The notes: generated by a model not told the origin, from the sequence alone. A DNA stretch of 64,000 nucleotides from Deltaproteobacteria bacterium (GCA_020848905.1 JADLHG010000057.1:62001-126000); one strand, 5' to 3'. Shown: positions 39,676-54,436, counted from the stretch's first letter. Program-made: numbers and translations.

Positions 39676-40047
39676 ATGAAAACCCTGCTCGCATTTCTGG
39701 TCGTGGCAGCGGCGCTGCCAGGTTGCGGCCCCTCGATCCCCGAGCCCCGCTCGCTCCCGGCAGGAAAGAGCTTCGCCGGGCTCTGGGACTCCAACTGGGG
39801 GCAGATGCAACTCATGCAAGAGGGGACGCGCGTGCACGGCCCGTTCAAGGGATTCCGGAACGGGTCGGTCAGCGGAGAGGTGAAGGGAGACCTGTATATC
39901 TTCCGGTGGACCCAGATGGAGAACCAGCAGTTCGGGCGCGGGTACCTGCAGATGAGCCTCGACGGAAATGCCCTCGAGGGGCGCTGGGGCTACCAGTCGG
40001 ATCCTGCGAACGGCGGGCGGTGGTGGGCGACGAGGGCCACGCCGTAA
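39676..40047 (+). CDS. Small lipoprotein of unknown function
   Basis: 123 residues; lipobox VVAAALPGC (Cys about 17). The mature part is a small beta-rich domain with repeated Gly/Trp (FAGLWDSNWGQMQLMQEG, LYIFRWTQME, ALEGRWGYQSD), a lipocalin/calycin-like rhythm. No ribosome site precedes the ATG; ATG 39667 is an alternative start. It is convergent with the ATP synthase operon, 23 bp apart. Confidence 0.6.
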   Translation: MKTLLAFLVVAAALPGCGPSIPEPRSLPAGKSFAGLWDSNWGQMQLMQEGTRVHGPFKGFRNGSVSGEVKGDLYIFRWTQMENQQFGRGYLQMSLDGNALEGRWGYQSDPANGGRWWATRATP

Positions 40048-40070
40048 CGTGGCGCCGCAGGGCGCTGCGC

Positions 40071-40520
40071 TCAGTGCGCGGCGCTCTTCTTCACGTCGAT
40101 CCGCGCCTGAGCCCAGTCCGCGCGGATGCGTAGCTCGCGATGGCCGGGGACTTCCTTCCACTCGGCCTTCTCGGCGTCGAGCTCTTCCACGCCCCCCGCC
40201 CACTCCTTCAGCGCCGCCTCGGCGTCGCGGAGCTCCGTGTAGACCGCCTCGAGCTCGATCTGGTCGGGGAAGGCGTGGTTGTCGGTGAGGACCAGCACGC
40301 GTTCGTTGGCTCCCACCTCGGCGAAGCCCACGCTCACCGCCAGTCGCACCTCCTTGCCCTGGGACTTGAAGCGCACGACGCCCGGGCGGAGCGCAGCGAG
40401 CAGCGGGATGTGACCGTCGAGCACGCCGAACTCGCCGTTACTCCCGGGGAGCATCACCTCTTCGACCGAGGTGCTGATCACGGAGCCCTTGGGGGTGACG
40501 ATCTCGAGCTGCAGCGACAT
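40071..40520 (-). CDS. atpC: F1 ATP synthase epsilon subunit
   Basis: 149 residues: beta-sandwich domain (LQLEIVTPKGSVISTSVEEVMLPGSNGEFGVLDGH is characteristic) then two C-terminal helices (about 90-149). It is the rotor foot and inhibitory arm. It is the last gene of the operon, 2 nt after atpD. Confidence 0.96.
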   Translation of the reverse strand: MSLQLEIVTPKGSVISTSVEEVMLPGSNGEFGVLDGHIPLLAALRPGVVRFKSQGKEVRLAVSVGFAEVGANERVLVLTDNHAFPDQIELEAVYTELRDAEAALKEWAGGVEELDAEKAEWKEVPGHRELRIRADWAQARIDVKKSAAH

Positions 40521-40522
40521 GG

Positions 40523-44401
<3,879 letters not shown>

Positions 44402-44445
44402 GGCAGAGGTCCTTGCGGCGATTGGGTGACGACTGGGGTCCGGCC

Positions 44446-44991
44446 CTACTGGCGGCCCGCGAGCAGCGCGGTGCGCATCTCGTCCAGTCGGGTGCGAACG
44501 CTCCCGTCGTACACGGTCGAGCCGACCTTGGTCACGAGGCCGGCGATGAGAGAGGGATCCGTCTTTTGCGCGAGGAGCACCTGCTTGCCCGTGCGGCGTT
44601 CCAGCGTCGCTTTGAGCTCGTTTGCGCTGGCCGCGTCGAGCGGGCGGGCGGAGGTGACCTCGGCGCGAATGCGACCCGCGTGCGTGTCCGCGAGGGCGGC
44701 GTACTCCCGGCTGATGTCGGGCAGGAAGCCGACGCGGTTCCGGTCGGCGAGGAGCAGGACGAAGCTCCGCACGACGGGGGACGGCGCGAGCCGGCTCACG
44801 AGCTGCTCGAGGATCGCCTTGCGCTTGGAGATGGGGATGGTGGGGACGGCCAGCGTGTCGCGGAGCTCCTTGTGCTCGAGGAGCTTGGCGACGCGGGCCA
44901 CCTCGGCGCCGATCGCCTCGGCGCGGTTCTGGGACACGGCCAGGGAGAGGAGGGCTTTGGCGTAGCGGCGTGGGATGCTGCCTCCGTTCAC
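44446..44991 (-). CDS. atpH: F1 ATP synthase delta subunit
   Basis: 181 residues with GTG start overlapping the atpF stop codon as [18 protein letters not shown] is the N-terminal six-helix domain mark; [20 protein letters not shown] is the C-terminal signature. It joins F1 to the peripheral stalk. Confidence 0.95.
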   Translation of the reverse strand: MNGGSIPRRYAKALLSLAVSQNRAEAIGAEVARVAKLLEHKELRDTLAVPTIPISKRKAILEQLVSRLAPSPVVRSFVLLLADRNRVGFLPDISREYAALADTHAGRIRAEVTSARPLDAASANELKATLERRTGKQVLLAQKTDPSLIAGLVTKVGSTVYDGSVRTRLDEMRTALLAGRQ

Positions 44992-45749
44992 TGGACGCCT
45001 CCTTGCGTGAGCTGGCTCAGGTATTCCTTCTCCAGCCGCCCGCGATCCCCGTCGGTGATTTGTTGCGCGACGATCCGCTCGGCGGCCGCGAGCGCCGCCT
45101 TGACCGCCTCGGCCTCGAGCTGCAGGCGCACCTGCTTGATCTCCTCGGCGAGTGCGCGGTCGGCGCCCTCGATCAGGCGCGCGGCCTCGGTGTGCGCCTG
45201 GGCCACGATCTGCTGCTTCTCCTGCTCGGCGTCGCGGGCCACGGCGGCCTTGATCTCGCGGATCTCGTCGTCCAGCCGGGAGAGGCGCGTCTCGACCTCC
45301 TTCAGGCGCGCCTGGGCCTGGGCGCGGATCTCGGCGGCGGCCTTCAGCTCCTTGTCGATGCGCTCGTGGCGCTGCCGGAGGAACTGCTTGAAGGGTTTGC
45401 CCGCGAACTTCACCAGGACCACGAGCAGGAGGAGGAAGTTCACCACCATGAAGCCGAAGGGGGGGTTCTTCTTCTCCTTCCCTTCGCCGAAGCTCAGGCT
45501 GAAGAGGTTGTCGAAGTGATTCTCGTGCCCCGCGGCGTGCCCCGCACCGTGGGCCTCGCCGGCGGGGGCCACGGTACCGTGGTTGCCCGTCCCCGAGGCG
45601 GAGGCGGGCCCCATGCCGGCCACGGCCAGGAGCCCGACGGTTCCGGCGACGACGGCGAGGCGACGGAGGGAAGGAAGCGATGGGCGGTGCAAACGATCGT
45701 CGATCATGACTGCTCCACAGGTCGCGCGAGGAGCCAACGGGTACGTCAC
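44988..45749 (-). CDS. atpF: F0 ATP synthase b subunit with signal-like N-terminus and His-rich segment
   Basis: 253 residues from GTG 45749, whose codon overlaps the b' stop as GTGA (ATG 45707 is an alternative). The C-terminal half is a normal b subunit: membrane helix about 98-114 ([17 protein letters not shown]) and a long charged coiled coil (120-250). Unusual: before it lie a signal-peptide-like stretch (about 28-51, [23 protein letters not shown]) and a Gly/His-rich segment with five His between 57 and 78, which would be periplasmic. Typical b subunits are near 160 residues. Confidence 0.9.
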   Translation of the reverse strand: MTYPLAPRATCGAVMIDDRLHRPSLPSLRRLAVVAGTVGLLAVAGMGPASASGTGNHGTVAPAGEAHGAGHAAGHENHFDNLFSLSFGEGKEKKNPPFGFMVVNFLLLLVVLVKFAGKPFKQFLRQRHERIDKELKAAAEIRAQAQARLKEVETRLSRLDDEIREIKAAVARDAEQEKQQIVAQAHTEAARLIEGADRALAEEIKQVRLQLEAEAVKAALAAAERIVAQQITDGDRGRLEKEYLSQLTQGGVQ

Positions 45750-46222
45750 ACGGTGCGGCCGAGCACCTTGGCTACCACCATCTGCGCCAGCTGATCCGCG
45801 CGAGCGCGGAGGGTGAGCTGCGCGGCGGGCGCCGTCTGCTGAATCTTCTTTCGGGCTTCCTGCACCTTCGCTTCAGCCTGGGTGCGCGCCTCGGCGAGGA
45901 TTTGCTGGGCGGCTTCCTCGCCGTGGGCCCGCTGGCTGACGCGCCCCGCGGCGGCTTCCTTGCGCGCGCGCAGGACCTGCTGCTCGTAGTGCGCGAGCTT
46001 GTCGGCGGCCTCGGCCTGCTCGCGTTCCGCGGCCTGCCGGGCACCTTCGATGTTCGCGTGCTGCTCCCCGCGCAGGGCCAGGTACGGCTTGAAGACCAGC
46101 CGAGAGAGCACGATCCAGAGGAAGAGGAAGAAGCCGAGCTGGATCAGCACCGTCCCGTCCAGGTCGACCAGGGGGGGCGGCTTGTGGCCCTCGGCAGCGA
46201 GCAGTACCCGTAGTGGTTCCAT
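45746..46222 (-). CDS. atpF': F0 ATP synthase b' subunit (second b-type)
   Basis: 158 residues: a short exported N-terminus, membrane helix about 28-46 (VLIQLGFFLFLWIVLSRLVF) and a coiled coil to the end. It pairs with the longer b subunit as in b/b' stalks of photosynthetic and some delta-type bacteria. It is the first gene of b'-b-delta-alpha-gamma-beta-epsilon. Upstream, a perfect TTGACA (46261-46256) has only TATGGT 13 bp on, so the operon promoter is not settled. Subunits a and c are absent from the window. Confidence 0.92.
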   Translation of the reverse strand: MEPLRVLLAAEGHKPPPLVDLDGTVLIQLGFFLFLWIVLSRLVFKPYLALRGEQHANIEGARQAAEREQAEAADKLAHYEQQVLRARKEAAAGRVSQRAHGEEAAQQILAEARTQAEAKVQEARKKIQQTAPAAQLTLRARADQLAQMVVAKVLGRTV

Positions 46223-46305
46223 CAGGCGTGGCGGGTACCATAGAGAGCCGCGCTGTGTCAACGCGTGGCGGAAAGGCGCTGCAGAAAAGGGTGCGGACGG
46301 CGGCC

Positions 46306-46704
46306 TCAGTCGCCGGGTTCGGGGGAGAGGGCGTCGTCGTCGAGGCTGGCCTCGACGGGGAGCGCGGTGGTGATGCGGCACGAGCCTTCCAGCCGGCCGT
46401 CCCGGTCGAGGAGCAGCGAGGGGGTGACGAGATCGCCCACCACCGCTCCGCCGGAGCGGATCTCGACGGCTCGCAGCGCACGGACCGGCCCTTCGAGACG
46501 CCCCTCTACGATGACTACGCCGGCGTTGACCGGGCCCGAGAGGTGTCCCTGCGCGGTGACATGAAGCTCGTCGGCGTCGATGGCCGCCGCGATGGCCCCT
46601 TCTACGCGGAGCGCTCCGCGGACGATCAGGTGGGCCAGGGGCTCGAAGCGTTGCGTGGGGCGCTCGTCGGCCAGCACGTCGGTCGGGCGAGGGGGAAGGG
46701 TCAT
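46306..46704 (-). CDS. Bactofilin
   Basis: 132 residues with the repetitive beta-helix of PF04519: LIVRGALRVEGAI, LHVTAQGHLSGPV, VIVEGRLEGPVRA and VEIRSGGAVVGDL are successive turns. The family polymerises into cytoskeletal filaments without nucleotide, aiding cell shape or polar positioning. It follows the PEGA kinase by 37 bp and precedes the ATP synthase operon by 83 bp on the same strand, so it may be co-expressed with the kinase. Confidence 0.88.
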   Translation of the reverse strand: MTLPPRPTDVLADERPTQRFEPLAHLIVRGALRVEGAIAAAIDADELHVTAQGHLSGPVNAGVVIVEGRLEGPVRALRAVEIRSGGAVVGDLVTPSLLLDRDGRLEGSCRITTALPVEASLDDDALSPEPGD

Positions 46705-46741
46705 GCGGAGGTGACTCCTCGGACGCGCCTGCCGCGCGGCC

Positions 46742-49252
46742 TCAGCGCGAGCGTTTGAGGGGGAAGGTCTGCTTCAGGAACGTTCGGCCGTTCCACGAGA
46801 GCTGGGCCGTGAGGGGCCTATACCCGCGCTTGCGCAGCTCCAGGCTCACGTCCTCGCCCAGGGAGAGGTTCTCGAGGACCGTGGGGGTCTGCCCCTTGTG
46901 CTCGCCGTTGACGTAGACCTCCGCCCCCGGCGGCTGCGACGCGAGCTCCAGGCGCCCGTAGATCGCGGTGAGGACGGCCAGGGCGCGGACCCGCGTCGTG
47001 CCCTCGGGGAAGCGAATGGTGCTCCGCCACGGCTGGTAGTTGGTCATGCGGATCTCGAGGGTCTGGGGGGTGCCCCGGTCCTTGATGGGGATGGTGAGGG
47101 GCGTGGTCTTCTGGAGCGCGGCACCATTCAGAGTCACCGACGCCCCCTCGGGAACCGAGATGACGTCGATGCTGGCCTGCTCCTCGGTGGTGGGCCAGTA
47201 GTAGGCCACCAGTCCGAGGCTCACGATGGCGGCGAGGACGAGGAAGCTGACCACCACCGCCACGGCGATGCGCCGGCGAGAGGGGTTCGGGGCGCCGAGG
47301 CCCAGCATGGCGTCTGCTCCGGACGGAGTCCCCAGGTCGTGCGCGGCGGCCGACGGGACGGCGGGTTCCCAGGAGAGGCCTCCGGAAGAGGGGGCGGGGG
47401 CCGGCAGGAGCGATCCCGGCGGCGTGCCGAAGGGGGCCACCGTGGGAGGCCAGCTCGGGCTCGGGGCCTGCGGGGCCGCACCCGGTGCGGGGGAGAGCTC
47501 TCCGCTGGGCGCGCTGGCTGGAGGCCAGCTCGGAGGCCAGGAGCCACCCGACGGAGGGACGCTCTGGGGCGGTGCTGCCCAGCCCGGAGAGTCCACGTGC
47601 GTCGGGTCCTGGGGCGCGGGGGCCTGCGAGAGCCGTGCGACGGGTCCGGAGGGCGCGCGCGGCTTGGCCGCTGCGGCGGGTCCCGAGGGGTGGCGCCCCT
47701 GCGCGGCGCGGCCGCGGGGAAGCGACGCCGGGGAGGGGAGGGGCCGTTCCGCCGGGGCGACGGCGGGCCGAGCCGGGCCTCGGTCGCGCGGTCGGTCGTC
47801 GGAGACCACCGGCAGCAGATCTCCGGAGTTCAGCTCGACGAGCGGCGCGGGGGTGAGGTCCCCGGGGATCTCCTCCATCGTCAGCTCGGCCGCGGGATCC
47901 ACCTTCCTCGGCCGGGGCACGACGAACTCGTGTGGGACGGGCCGGCCCACAGGACGCTCTCCGGCTCGCAGCGGCTTGGAGGCGGCGAGCTCGCGCGCCA
48001 CTTTCGGCGAGGGGGCTACGAGCGTGGGGGCGTTCTCCTCCGTCTCGGTGACGGGGGATACCCCGAACGCCGGCTCGGGAGCCATGGCCATGAGCGAGGG
48101 AGGACCGGAGATCTGAGTGTGCTCGCCGGGGTCCTCGCCGAAGCTGTCCCCCTCGTCCTCGGCGAAGGCCGGCGACGGCGCGTTCAGCTCCGAGAGGCGG
48201 AAGAGCACGCTCTGCTCCTGGGCCGGCAGAAAGTCGGCCCGGGACATGATCTGGCTCCCCTCCATACGCGGCGCGAAGCCGCCCTGTCGGGGCTTGGCCG
48301 GGCGCGGCGCGGGCTGCTCGGAAAGCGCGAGCTGCACCAGGTCCGACAGCCGGTCGGGGGTGAAGTCCGGCGCGAAGGAGAAGAGGAAGTTGGAGAGCGC
48401 GAGCTGGAGCTCCCGGGCCGACTGCCAGCGATCTGCGGGGCGCTTGGCCAGCGCCTTCATGACGAGCTGCTCGAGCTCGTGCGGGATCTCCGACCGGCGC
48501 GCGGTGGGCGGCAAGATGTCCGCCTTGCGCACGCGGTCGAGCAGCCGCTGCATGTCCTCCTCGAGGTAGAGCATCTGCCCCGTCAGGACCTCGTAGAGCA
48601 GGATCCCCGCTGAGAAGATGTCCGTGCGGTGGTCCACGGGGCCGCCCCAGGCCTGTTCCGGGGACATGTAGTAGTACTTCCCCTTGATCACGCCCGCCTG
48701 GGTCTTGCGCGATCGGCTCGCCGCCTTGGCGATGCCGAAGTCCACGATCTTCACCTCGCCCGCGTGCGAGATGAGGATGTTCTGCGGGCTGATGTCCCGG
48801 TGAATGATGTTGAGCGGGCGGCCCTTCGCGTCCTTGCGGCGGTGCGCGTAGTCGAGGCCCGTGCAGATCTCCTGCGCGATGTAGGCCGCAACGTCGATCG
48901 GAACGTCCACGTCCCGTTCCGACAGGCGACGCATGATCTTGAAGAGGTCCGCGCCGTCGATGAACTCCATCGCGATGAAGTAGGTGTCTTCGAAGCGGCC
49001 CAGGTCGAAGATCTGCGCGATATTGACGTGGTTCAGGCCGACGGCGATCTTGGCCTCGTCGATGAGCATCTCGACGAACTGCTCGTCGTCGACGTAGTTC
49101 GGGTGAATGACCTTGAGAGCGAGGAACTTCTCGAAGCCGGCCACGCCCGCGGTCTTGGCCAGGTAGATCTCGGCCATCCCGCCCACGGCGATCTGGTCGA
49201 CGAGAATGTACGGGCCAAGCTCTTTGGATCGGTTCAAGGCCACCGGCGCCAT
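46742..49252 (-). CDS. Ser/Thr protein kinase with membrane anchor and PEGA domains
   Basis: 836 residues from ATG 49252; an upstream frame extension lacks kinase-like sequence. Kinase about 15-280: AVGGMAEIYLAKT (Gly loop), FLALKVI (Lys), HRDISPQN, VDFGIAK, SPEQAW. A Pro-rich linker (about 330-680) leads to a membrane helix (IAVAVVVSFLVLAAIVSLGLVAYYW) and tandem PEGA-type repeats (IDVISVPEGASVTLNG, LELASQPPGAEVYVNG). Same plan as the kinase at 7317-9779. Bactofilin follows. Confidence 0.93.
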   Translation of the reverse strand: MAPVALNRSKELGPYILVDQIAVGGMAEIYLAKTAGVAGFEKFLALKVIHPNYVDDEQFVEMLIDEAKIAVGLNHVNIAQIFDLGRFEDTYFIAMEFIDGADLFKIMRRLSERDVDVPIDVAAYIAQEICTGLDYAHRRKDAKGRPLNIIHRDISPQNILISHAGEVKIVDFGIAKAASRSRKTQAGVIKGKYYYMSPEQAWGGPVDHRTDIFSAGILLYEVLTGQMLYLEEDMQRLLDRVRKADILPPTARRSEIPHELEQLVMKALAKRPADRWQSARELQLALSNFLFSFAPDFTPDRLSDLVQLALSEQPAPRPAKPRQGGFAPRMEGSQIMSRADFLPAQEQSVLFRLSELNAPSPAFAEDEGDSFGEDPGEHTQISGPPSLMAMAPEPAFGVSPVTETEENAPTLVAPSPKVARELAASKPLRAGERPVGRPVPHEFVVPRPRKVDPAAELTMEEIPGDLTPAPLVELNSGDLLPVVSDDRPRDRGPARPAVAPAERPLPSPASLPRGRAAQGRHPSGPAAAAKPRAPSGPVARLSQAPAPQDPTHVDSPGWAAPPQSVPPSGGSWPPSWPPASAPSGELSPAPGAAPQAPSPSWPPTVAPFGTPPGSLLPAPAPSSGGLSWEPAVPSAAAHDLGTPSGADAMLGLGAPNPSRRRIAVAVVVSFLVLAAIVSLGLVAYYWPTTEEQASIDVISVPEGASVTLNGAALQKTTPLTIPIKDRGTPQTLEIRMTNYQPWRSTIRFPEGTTRVRALAVLTAIYGRLELASQPPGAEVYVNGEHKGQTPTVLENLSLGEDVSLELRKRGYRPLTAQLSWNGRTFLKQTFPLKRSR

Positions 49253-49304
49253 TATACTACTGATTCTCGACAACTCGTAGTCCGACGGAGGAGCCTGGAG
49301 GTCC

Positions 49305-50153
49305 ATGCGCATCGGGGCACACGAGTCGGTGGCTGGGGGCCTTTTCGAAGCCTTCGGGCGGGGAGAGGCCGACGGCTGCGAGGCGCTGCAGGTCTTCACC
49401 AGCTACAACACGCGGTGGGAGCCCCGCCCGCTCTCCGACGAGGAGGTCTCGCTCTTCCGCTCCGAGGCGGAGCGCGTGGGCTGGCCGCTGCTCTCGCACG
49501 CCTCGTACCTCGTGAACCTGGCCAGCCCGGACCCCGAGCTCTTCGCGCGCTCGGTGGAGGCGCTCCACGAGGACCACCTCCGGTGCGAGCTGCTCGGCGT
49601 GGACTTCCTCGTGGTGCATCCCGGCTCGCACGTGGGTGCGGGAATGGAGGCGGGCGTGGCCCGGGTAAGGGAGGCGCTCGAGGAGCTCGGGGCCCGGAGC
49701 AGCGGCTTCAGCTCGCGCATCCTGCTCGAGAACACGGCGGGGCCGGGGAACTGCCTGGGAGCCGAGCTCTCGCAGCTCGGGCGCTTGCTCGACGGGCGGG
49801 GCGTCGGGGGGCGCGTGGGCGTCTGCATCGATACCTGCCACGCGCACGCCGCGGGCTACGACCTCTGCGGCGACGAGGGCTACGCGGCCTTCCTCGAGGA
49901 GCTCGAGCGCGAGCTGGGCCTCGATACGGTCTGCGCCTTCCATTTGAACGACGCGAAGAGCGCCCGCGGAAGCCGCCTCGACCGGCACGCCAGCGTGGGT
50001 GAGGGCCAGCTCGGCCTCGAGCCCTTTCGGCGCCTGGTCAACGAGCGACGCCTCGCCGGTCGCGCGGCGGTGGTGGAGACCCCCCCCGAACCCGACGGCA
50101 GCATGTCTTTCGGCCGGAACGTGGCGGTGCTGAAGGGGCTGCGCGGTTCTTGA
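49305..50153 (+). CDS. nfo: Endonuclease IV (AP endonuclease)
   Basis: 282 residues, a TIM-barrel trinuclear-zinc enzyme of base excision repair. MRIGAHESVAGG, VHPGSHVGAG, ENTAGPGN, CIDTCHAHAAGYD and FHLNDAK carry the His/Asp/Glu zinc ligands. GGAGG precedes the ATG closely. It is divergent from the kinase gene; a TATACT at 49253-49258 could be its -10. Confidence 0.95.
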   Translation: MRIGAHESVAGGLFEAFGRGEADGCEALQVFTSYNTRWEPRPLSDEEVSLFRSEAERVGWPLLSHASYLVNLASPDPELFARSVEALHEDHLRCELLGVDFLVVHPGSHVGAGMEAGVARVREALEELGARSSGFSSRILLENTAGPGNCLGAELSQLGRLLDGRGVGGRVGVCIDTCHAHAAGYDLCGDEGYAAFLEELERELGLDTVCAFHLNDAKSARGSRLDRHASVGEGQLGLEPFRRLVNERRLAGRAAVVETPPEPDGSMSFGRNVAVLKGLRGS

Positions 50154-50162
50154 GGGACTGTT

Positions 50163-51560
50163 CTAGAACAACGCCATCGCCGAGAGGAAGAAGTCGAAGA
50201 CGGTGGTGTCCCCGACGCGGTAGCGGCGCCCCGGAGCGTCGATCATCGCGCGGTACATGGGGTTCACCTGCGACGGATTGATCGGGTCCACGCGGCCGTC
50301 GGGGGCGCTCGATCTTCCCGCGTCGGCGAAGGTCACGAAGTGGTCCAGCTCGTGGGCGAGCGAGGCGCCGAGCCGGCCGCGGAAGTACTTGCTGAGCTGG
50401 ATCGTCGCCGCGAGCGTGCCGCCGAAGGACATATAGTTCTCGATGCGCGTGATGCCGGGATGCGGGATGGTGTCGCTCTCCGTCGGGCAGTAGGAGCCGT
50501 TGTTCCAGGGGTGAATGGTGGAGGGGTTCGAGGCCGCCGGGTTCAGGTCGCAGGGGCCCGTAAGCCGCGGGTTGCGCGAGAAGAGCTCCCAGAGCGGAGA
50601 GTAGCCCCGCCCCTCGAAGATGGCGTCGATGCGGCCGCGGACCTCGATCGAGAGCTTGTGCTGCTTGTCCTTCACCTCCCAGGGGATGATCTCGAGACCC
50701 ACCTCGGCCCCCCCGCGGTGCTGAGGCCGCTCGCGCTCCTGACCGGAGCCGGGGAAATGGGTCGCGCTGAAGAGGGAGGAGGGCCTCGCCACGGGGAGCA
50801 GGTACTCGAGCGAGAACCACGGGTCGAGGTAGCGAAAGCGCCGCGAGACGACCGTGTGCCAGCGGAGCTGGTGCACGCCCTGCCCGACGGCGGTGTTGGC
50901 CGTCGGGTTCCGCGGGTCGTATTCCATGTGCGGCCCGACGGCCAGCCGCGCCTCGAAGCCGACGACCCAGGTCGGCTTGGCCGGGTCGCGCCGCTGGTTG
51001 AGCGGAGCCCACGAGAGGCCGAGGTAGAGCTGGTCGATCCCCGCGCGGGTGGGGAGCTGCGTCTGTCCGGGAAGCACGTCGGGACCTGCCAGAGCGACCT
51101 GGTCCGGGGCGAGGCGGCGACCGTCCACCAGCCCGTCGCGCACCAGGGGCGAGTTCCGGGGGGTGACGCAGTTCGTCTCAGGGGGAGTGCCGCAGGGGTC
51201 GCCCCCGTTCTGGGAGAAGGAGAGCGTGCGCGTGTCCCCGACCACGACCGGGAGCTCGAGGTGGAACTGCAGGTCGCGCCAGAGCGCGGCCTCGGCCCGC
51301 AGCGTGAGCAGGTGCGTGACCTGCGAGAAGCGCAGGTCGTTGACCAGCTCGATGCGGTCAGGAGCGACGCCCGATTGCTCCCGGCGGAGTGCGGCGCGGC
51401 GCAGCGTTCGCCCGTACTGCACGCGGAAGTGGAAGTCGTACGGGTCGTCGACGTCGAAGGCGCTGGCGAGGTCGGTGACACCGGCGCCGTGGGCGCTGGG
51501 CAGGGCGACCAGAAGGGTCATCCCGACGAGCAGAACCCGCGGCCGGAAGAATGCGGTCAT
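50163..51560 (-). CDS. Outer-membrane beta-barrel-like protein, function unknown
   Basis: 465 residues with signal peptide (LLVGMTLLVALPSAHGA). The mature part has many amphipathic strands and ends in Phe (VFDFFLSAMALF), so an outer-membrane barrel is likely. It has a pair of extracellular-loop-like Cys (CGTPPETNC). The gene follows the NtrC regulator by 54 bp on the same strand. No family is recognised. Confidence 0.68.
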   Translation of the reverse strand: MTAFFRPRVLLVGMTLLVALPSAHGAGVTDLASAFDVDDPYDFHFRVQYGRTLRRAALRREQSGVAPDRIELVNDLRFSQVTHLLTLRAEAALWRDLQFHLELPVVVGDTRTLSFSQNGGDPCGTPPETNCVTPRNSPLVRDGLVDGRRLAPDQVALAGPDVLPGQTQLPTRAGIDQLYLGLSWAPLNQRRDPAKPTWVVGFEARLAVGPHMEYDPRNPTANTAVGQGVHQLRWHTVVSRRFRYLDPWFSLEYLLPVARPSSLFSATHFPGSGQERERPQHRGGAEVGLEIIPWEVKDKQHKLSIEVRGRIDAIFEGRGYSPLWELFSRNPRLTGPCDLNPAASNPSTIHPWNNGSYCPTESDTIPHPGITRIENYMSFGGTLAATIQLSKYFRGRLGASLAHELDHFVTFADAGRSSAPDGRVDPINPSQVNPMYRAMIDAPGRRYRVGDTTVFDFFLSAMALF

Positions 51561-51614
51561 GAGGGGCGCCTGCGTCGCAATGGCCCGGAAAGTAGCAACC
51601 CGGCTCGCGAGGCG

Positions 51615-53048
<1,434 letters not shown>

Positions 53049-53087
53049 GCGAGGTGTGGGCTCCGGGCGGGGGGCGGTCCCCACCGC

Positions 53088-54434
53088 CTAGCGGGCGCGC
53101 ACGTCCTTGTGCTTGTCCGTGGTGCTGGCGAAGAAGGCGTAGATCGCCTCGGAGGAGGCGGCCACGAGGACCTCGTGCGAGACGGCCCCCACGCGGAAGG
53201 GCAGGGTCGCCAGTCTGAGGCCGAGGAGTCCGCGCTCCGGGGGCCGCACGAGCGTGACGCCGGCCTCGCTGACGGGCTTGTCGTTGCCGGCCTGGTAGAG
53301 CCGATAGAGGTAGACGCGGCCCGCCTTGAGCGTTCCCTCCACGTCGCTCGACGGGGCGCTGACCGCCAGGACGCGCTGGTCGCCTCCCTCGAACTTGCCG
53401 AAGGCCAGCGCGCCGCCGAAGCCGACGGCCCCCTGCGGTGCGCCGATGACCTGCGGAGCGGGAGGCGTGGCGCCGTCCTTGAAGTGGTCGCCGTTCAGCT
53501 TGTAGACGTAGATCGCGCCGCGACCGTCGGTCTCGGGGGCCCCCACGACGAGGTCGAGCTTGCCGTCGGCGTCCACGTCTCCGACGAGGAGCGACTTGCC
53601 GAAGCCGTTGGCGCGGTCGGGGATGGGGAGCTCCAGGATGCTCTTGCACGGCTGCGGGACGGCGGCCAGGCACTCCGCCACCTTGTGGATGATCGCCACG
53701 TAGTTGTTCGCGGGGACGCTCACCACGACCTCGTCCTCGGGGGTGCCGGCGTCGAACTGGCCGGCGGCCACGAGGTCGAAGTTGCCGTTCGCGGGCCAGC
53801 GCCCGCTACCCTCCACGACCAAGGCCTTCGCGTCGGCCTCGAGGTTCGGCCAGATGTCGGCGCGCCAGAGCACGACCTTCCCCTGGGCCCCGACGACGAG
53901 GTCGTCCGGTACGCTGGAGCCGCCCAGGTTCGCGGGCGTCACCGAGGCGCCGAAGTTCTTCAGGTCGTTGCTCGGGGTGCCGTAGGCGTTCGGCCCCGCG
54001 TAGCGGTTCACGTCGATGAGGTAGACCTTGCCTACGAGGCCGCTCGTGGTGGCCACGTAGGCGAAGGGGCCCGGAAAGGCGCCGATGGCCTTGTCCGACG
54101 GGGCGGCTGCGATGCCGTTGAAGCGCTCCGGCTCGCCGAGGTCCTCCTTGAGGTCTTTCGCCTCGGTCTGGGACTGGTTGTATTTCCCCGACGGGTTGAA
54201 GCCGACCGTGTCCAGCGCCACAGGCGCGCTTCCGGCGGCCAGCAGAATGCCGCCCTCCGACCCGCCGGCGCTCGGGATGCCGAGCATGTTGCCGCCGAAG
54301 GTGTTGGACTTGATGTTGCCGACCTGGGAGATCTTGACCGCCGGGGCCTTGGCCTCGTAGTCGTCGAACTTGCCGAAGGTGCAGCCCCCGAGGGCGAGGG
54401 CGGCGAGGGTGCTCAGCGTGATGGGGGTGCGCAT
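53088..54434 (-). CDS. FG-GAP repeat lipoprotein
   Basis: 448 residues; ATG 54434 starts a lipoprotein signal (LSTLAALALGGC). FG-GAP/integrin-like blades follow: PDDLVVGAQGKVVLWRAD, FDLVAAGQFD, VGDVDADGKLDLVVGAP and FGGALAFGKFEGGDQRVLAV. A beta-propeller, probably calcium binding, on a membrane surface. It begins 2 nt after the stop of the PEGA/TPR gene and the NtrC gene follows after 39 bp. Confidence 0.82.
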   Translation of the reverse strand: MRTPITLSTLAALALGGCTFGKFDDYEAKAPAVKISQVGNIKSNTFGGNMLGIPSAGGSEGGILLAAGSAPVALDTVGFNPSGKYNQSQTEAKDLKEDLGEPERFNGIAAAPSDKAIGAFPGPFAYVATTSGLVGKVYLIDVNRYAGPNAYGTPSNDLKNFGASVTPANLGGSSVPDDLVVGAQGKVVLWRADIWPNLEADAKALVVEGSGRWPANGNFDLVAAGQFDAGTPEDEVVVSVPANNYVAIIHKVAECLAAVPQPCKSILELPIPDRANGFGKSLLVGDVDADGKLDLVVGAPETDGRGAIYVYKLNGDHFKDGATPPAPQVIGAPQGAVGFGGALAFGKFEGGDQRVLAVSAPSSDVEGTLKAGRVYLYRLYQAGNDKPVSEAGVTLVRPPERGLLGLRLATLPFRVGAVSHEVLVAASSEAIYAFFASTTDKHKDVRAR

Positions 54435-54436
54435 GG

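Noticed and set aside
46236-46261. Consensus TTGACA upstream of atpF' as the ATP synthase promoter
   Set aside because: The only -10-like sequence (TATGGT) is 13 bp away, too close; kept as a note, not as a feature.
49251-49256. TATAAT overlapping the start codon of the second PEGA kinase
   Set aside because: It would place transcription start inside the gene, and no -35 is found at the right distance; only a shifted start (GTG 49243) would rescue it.
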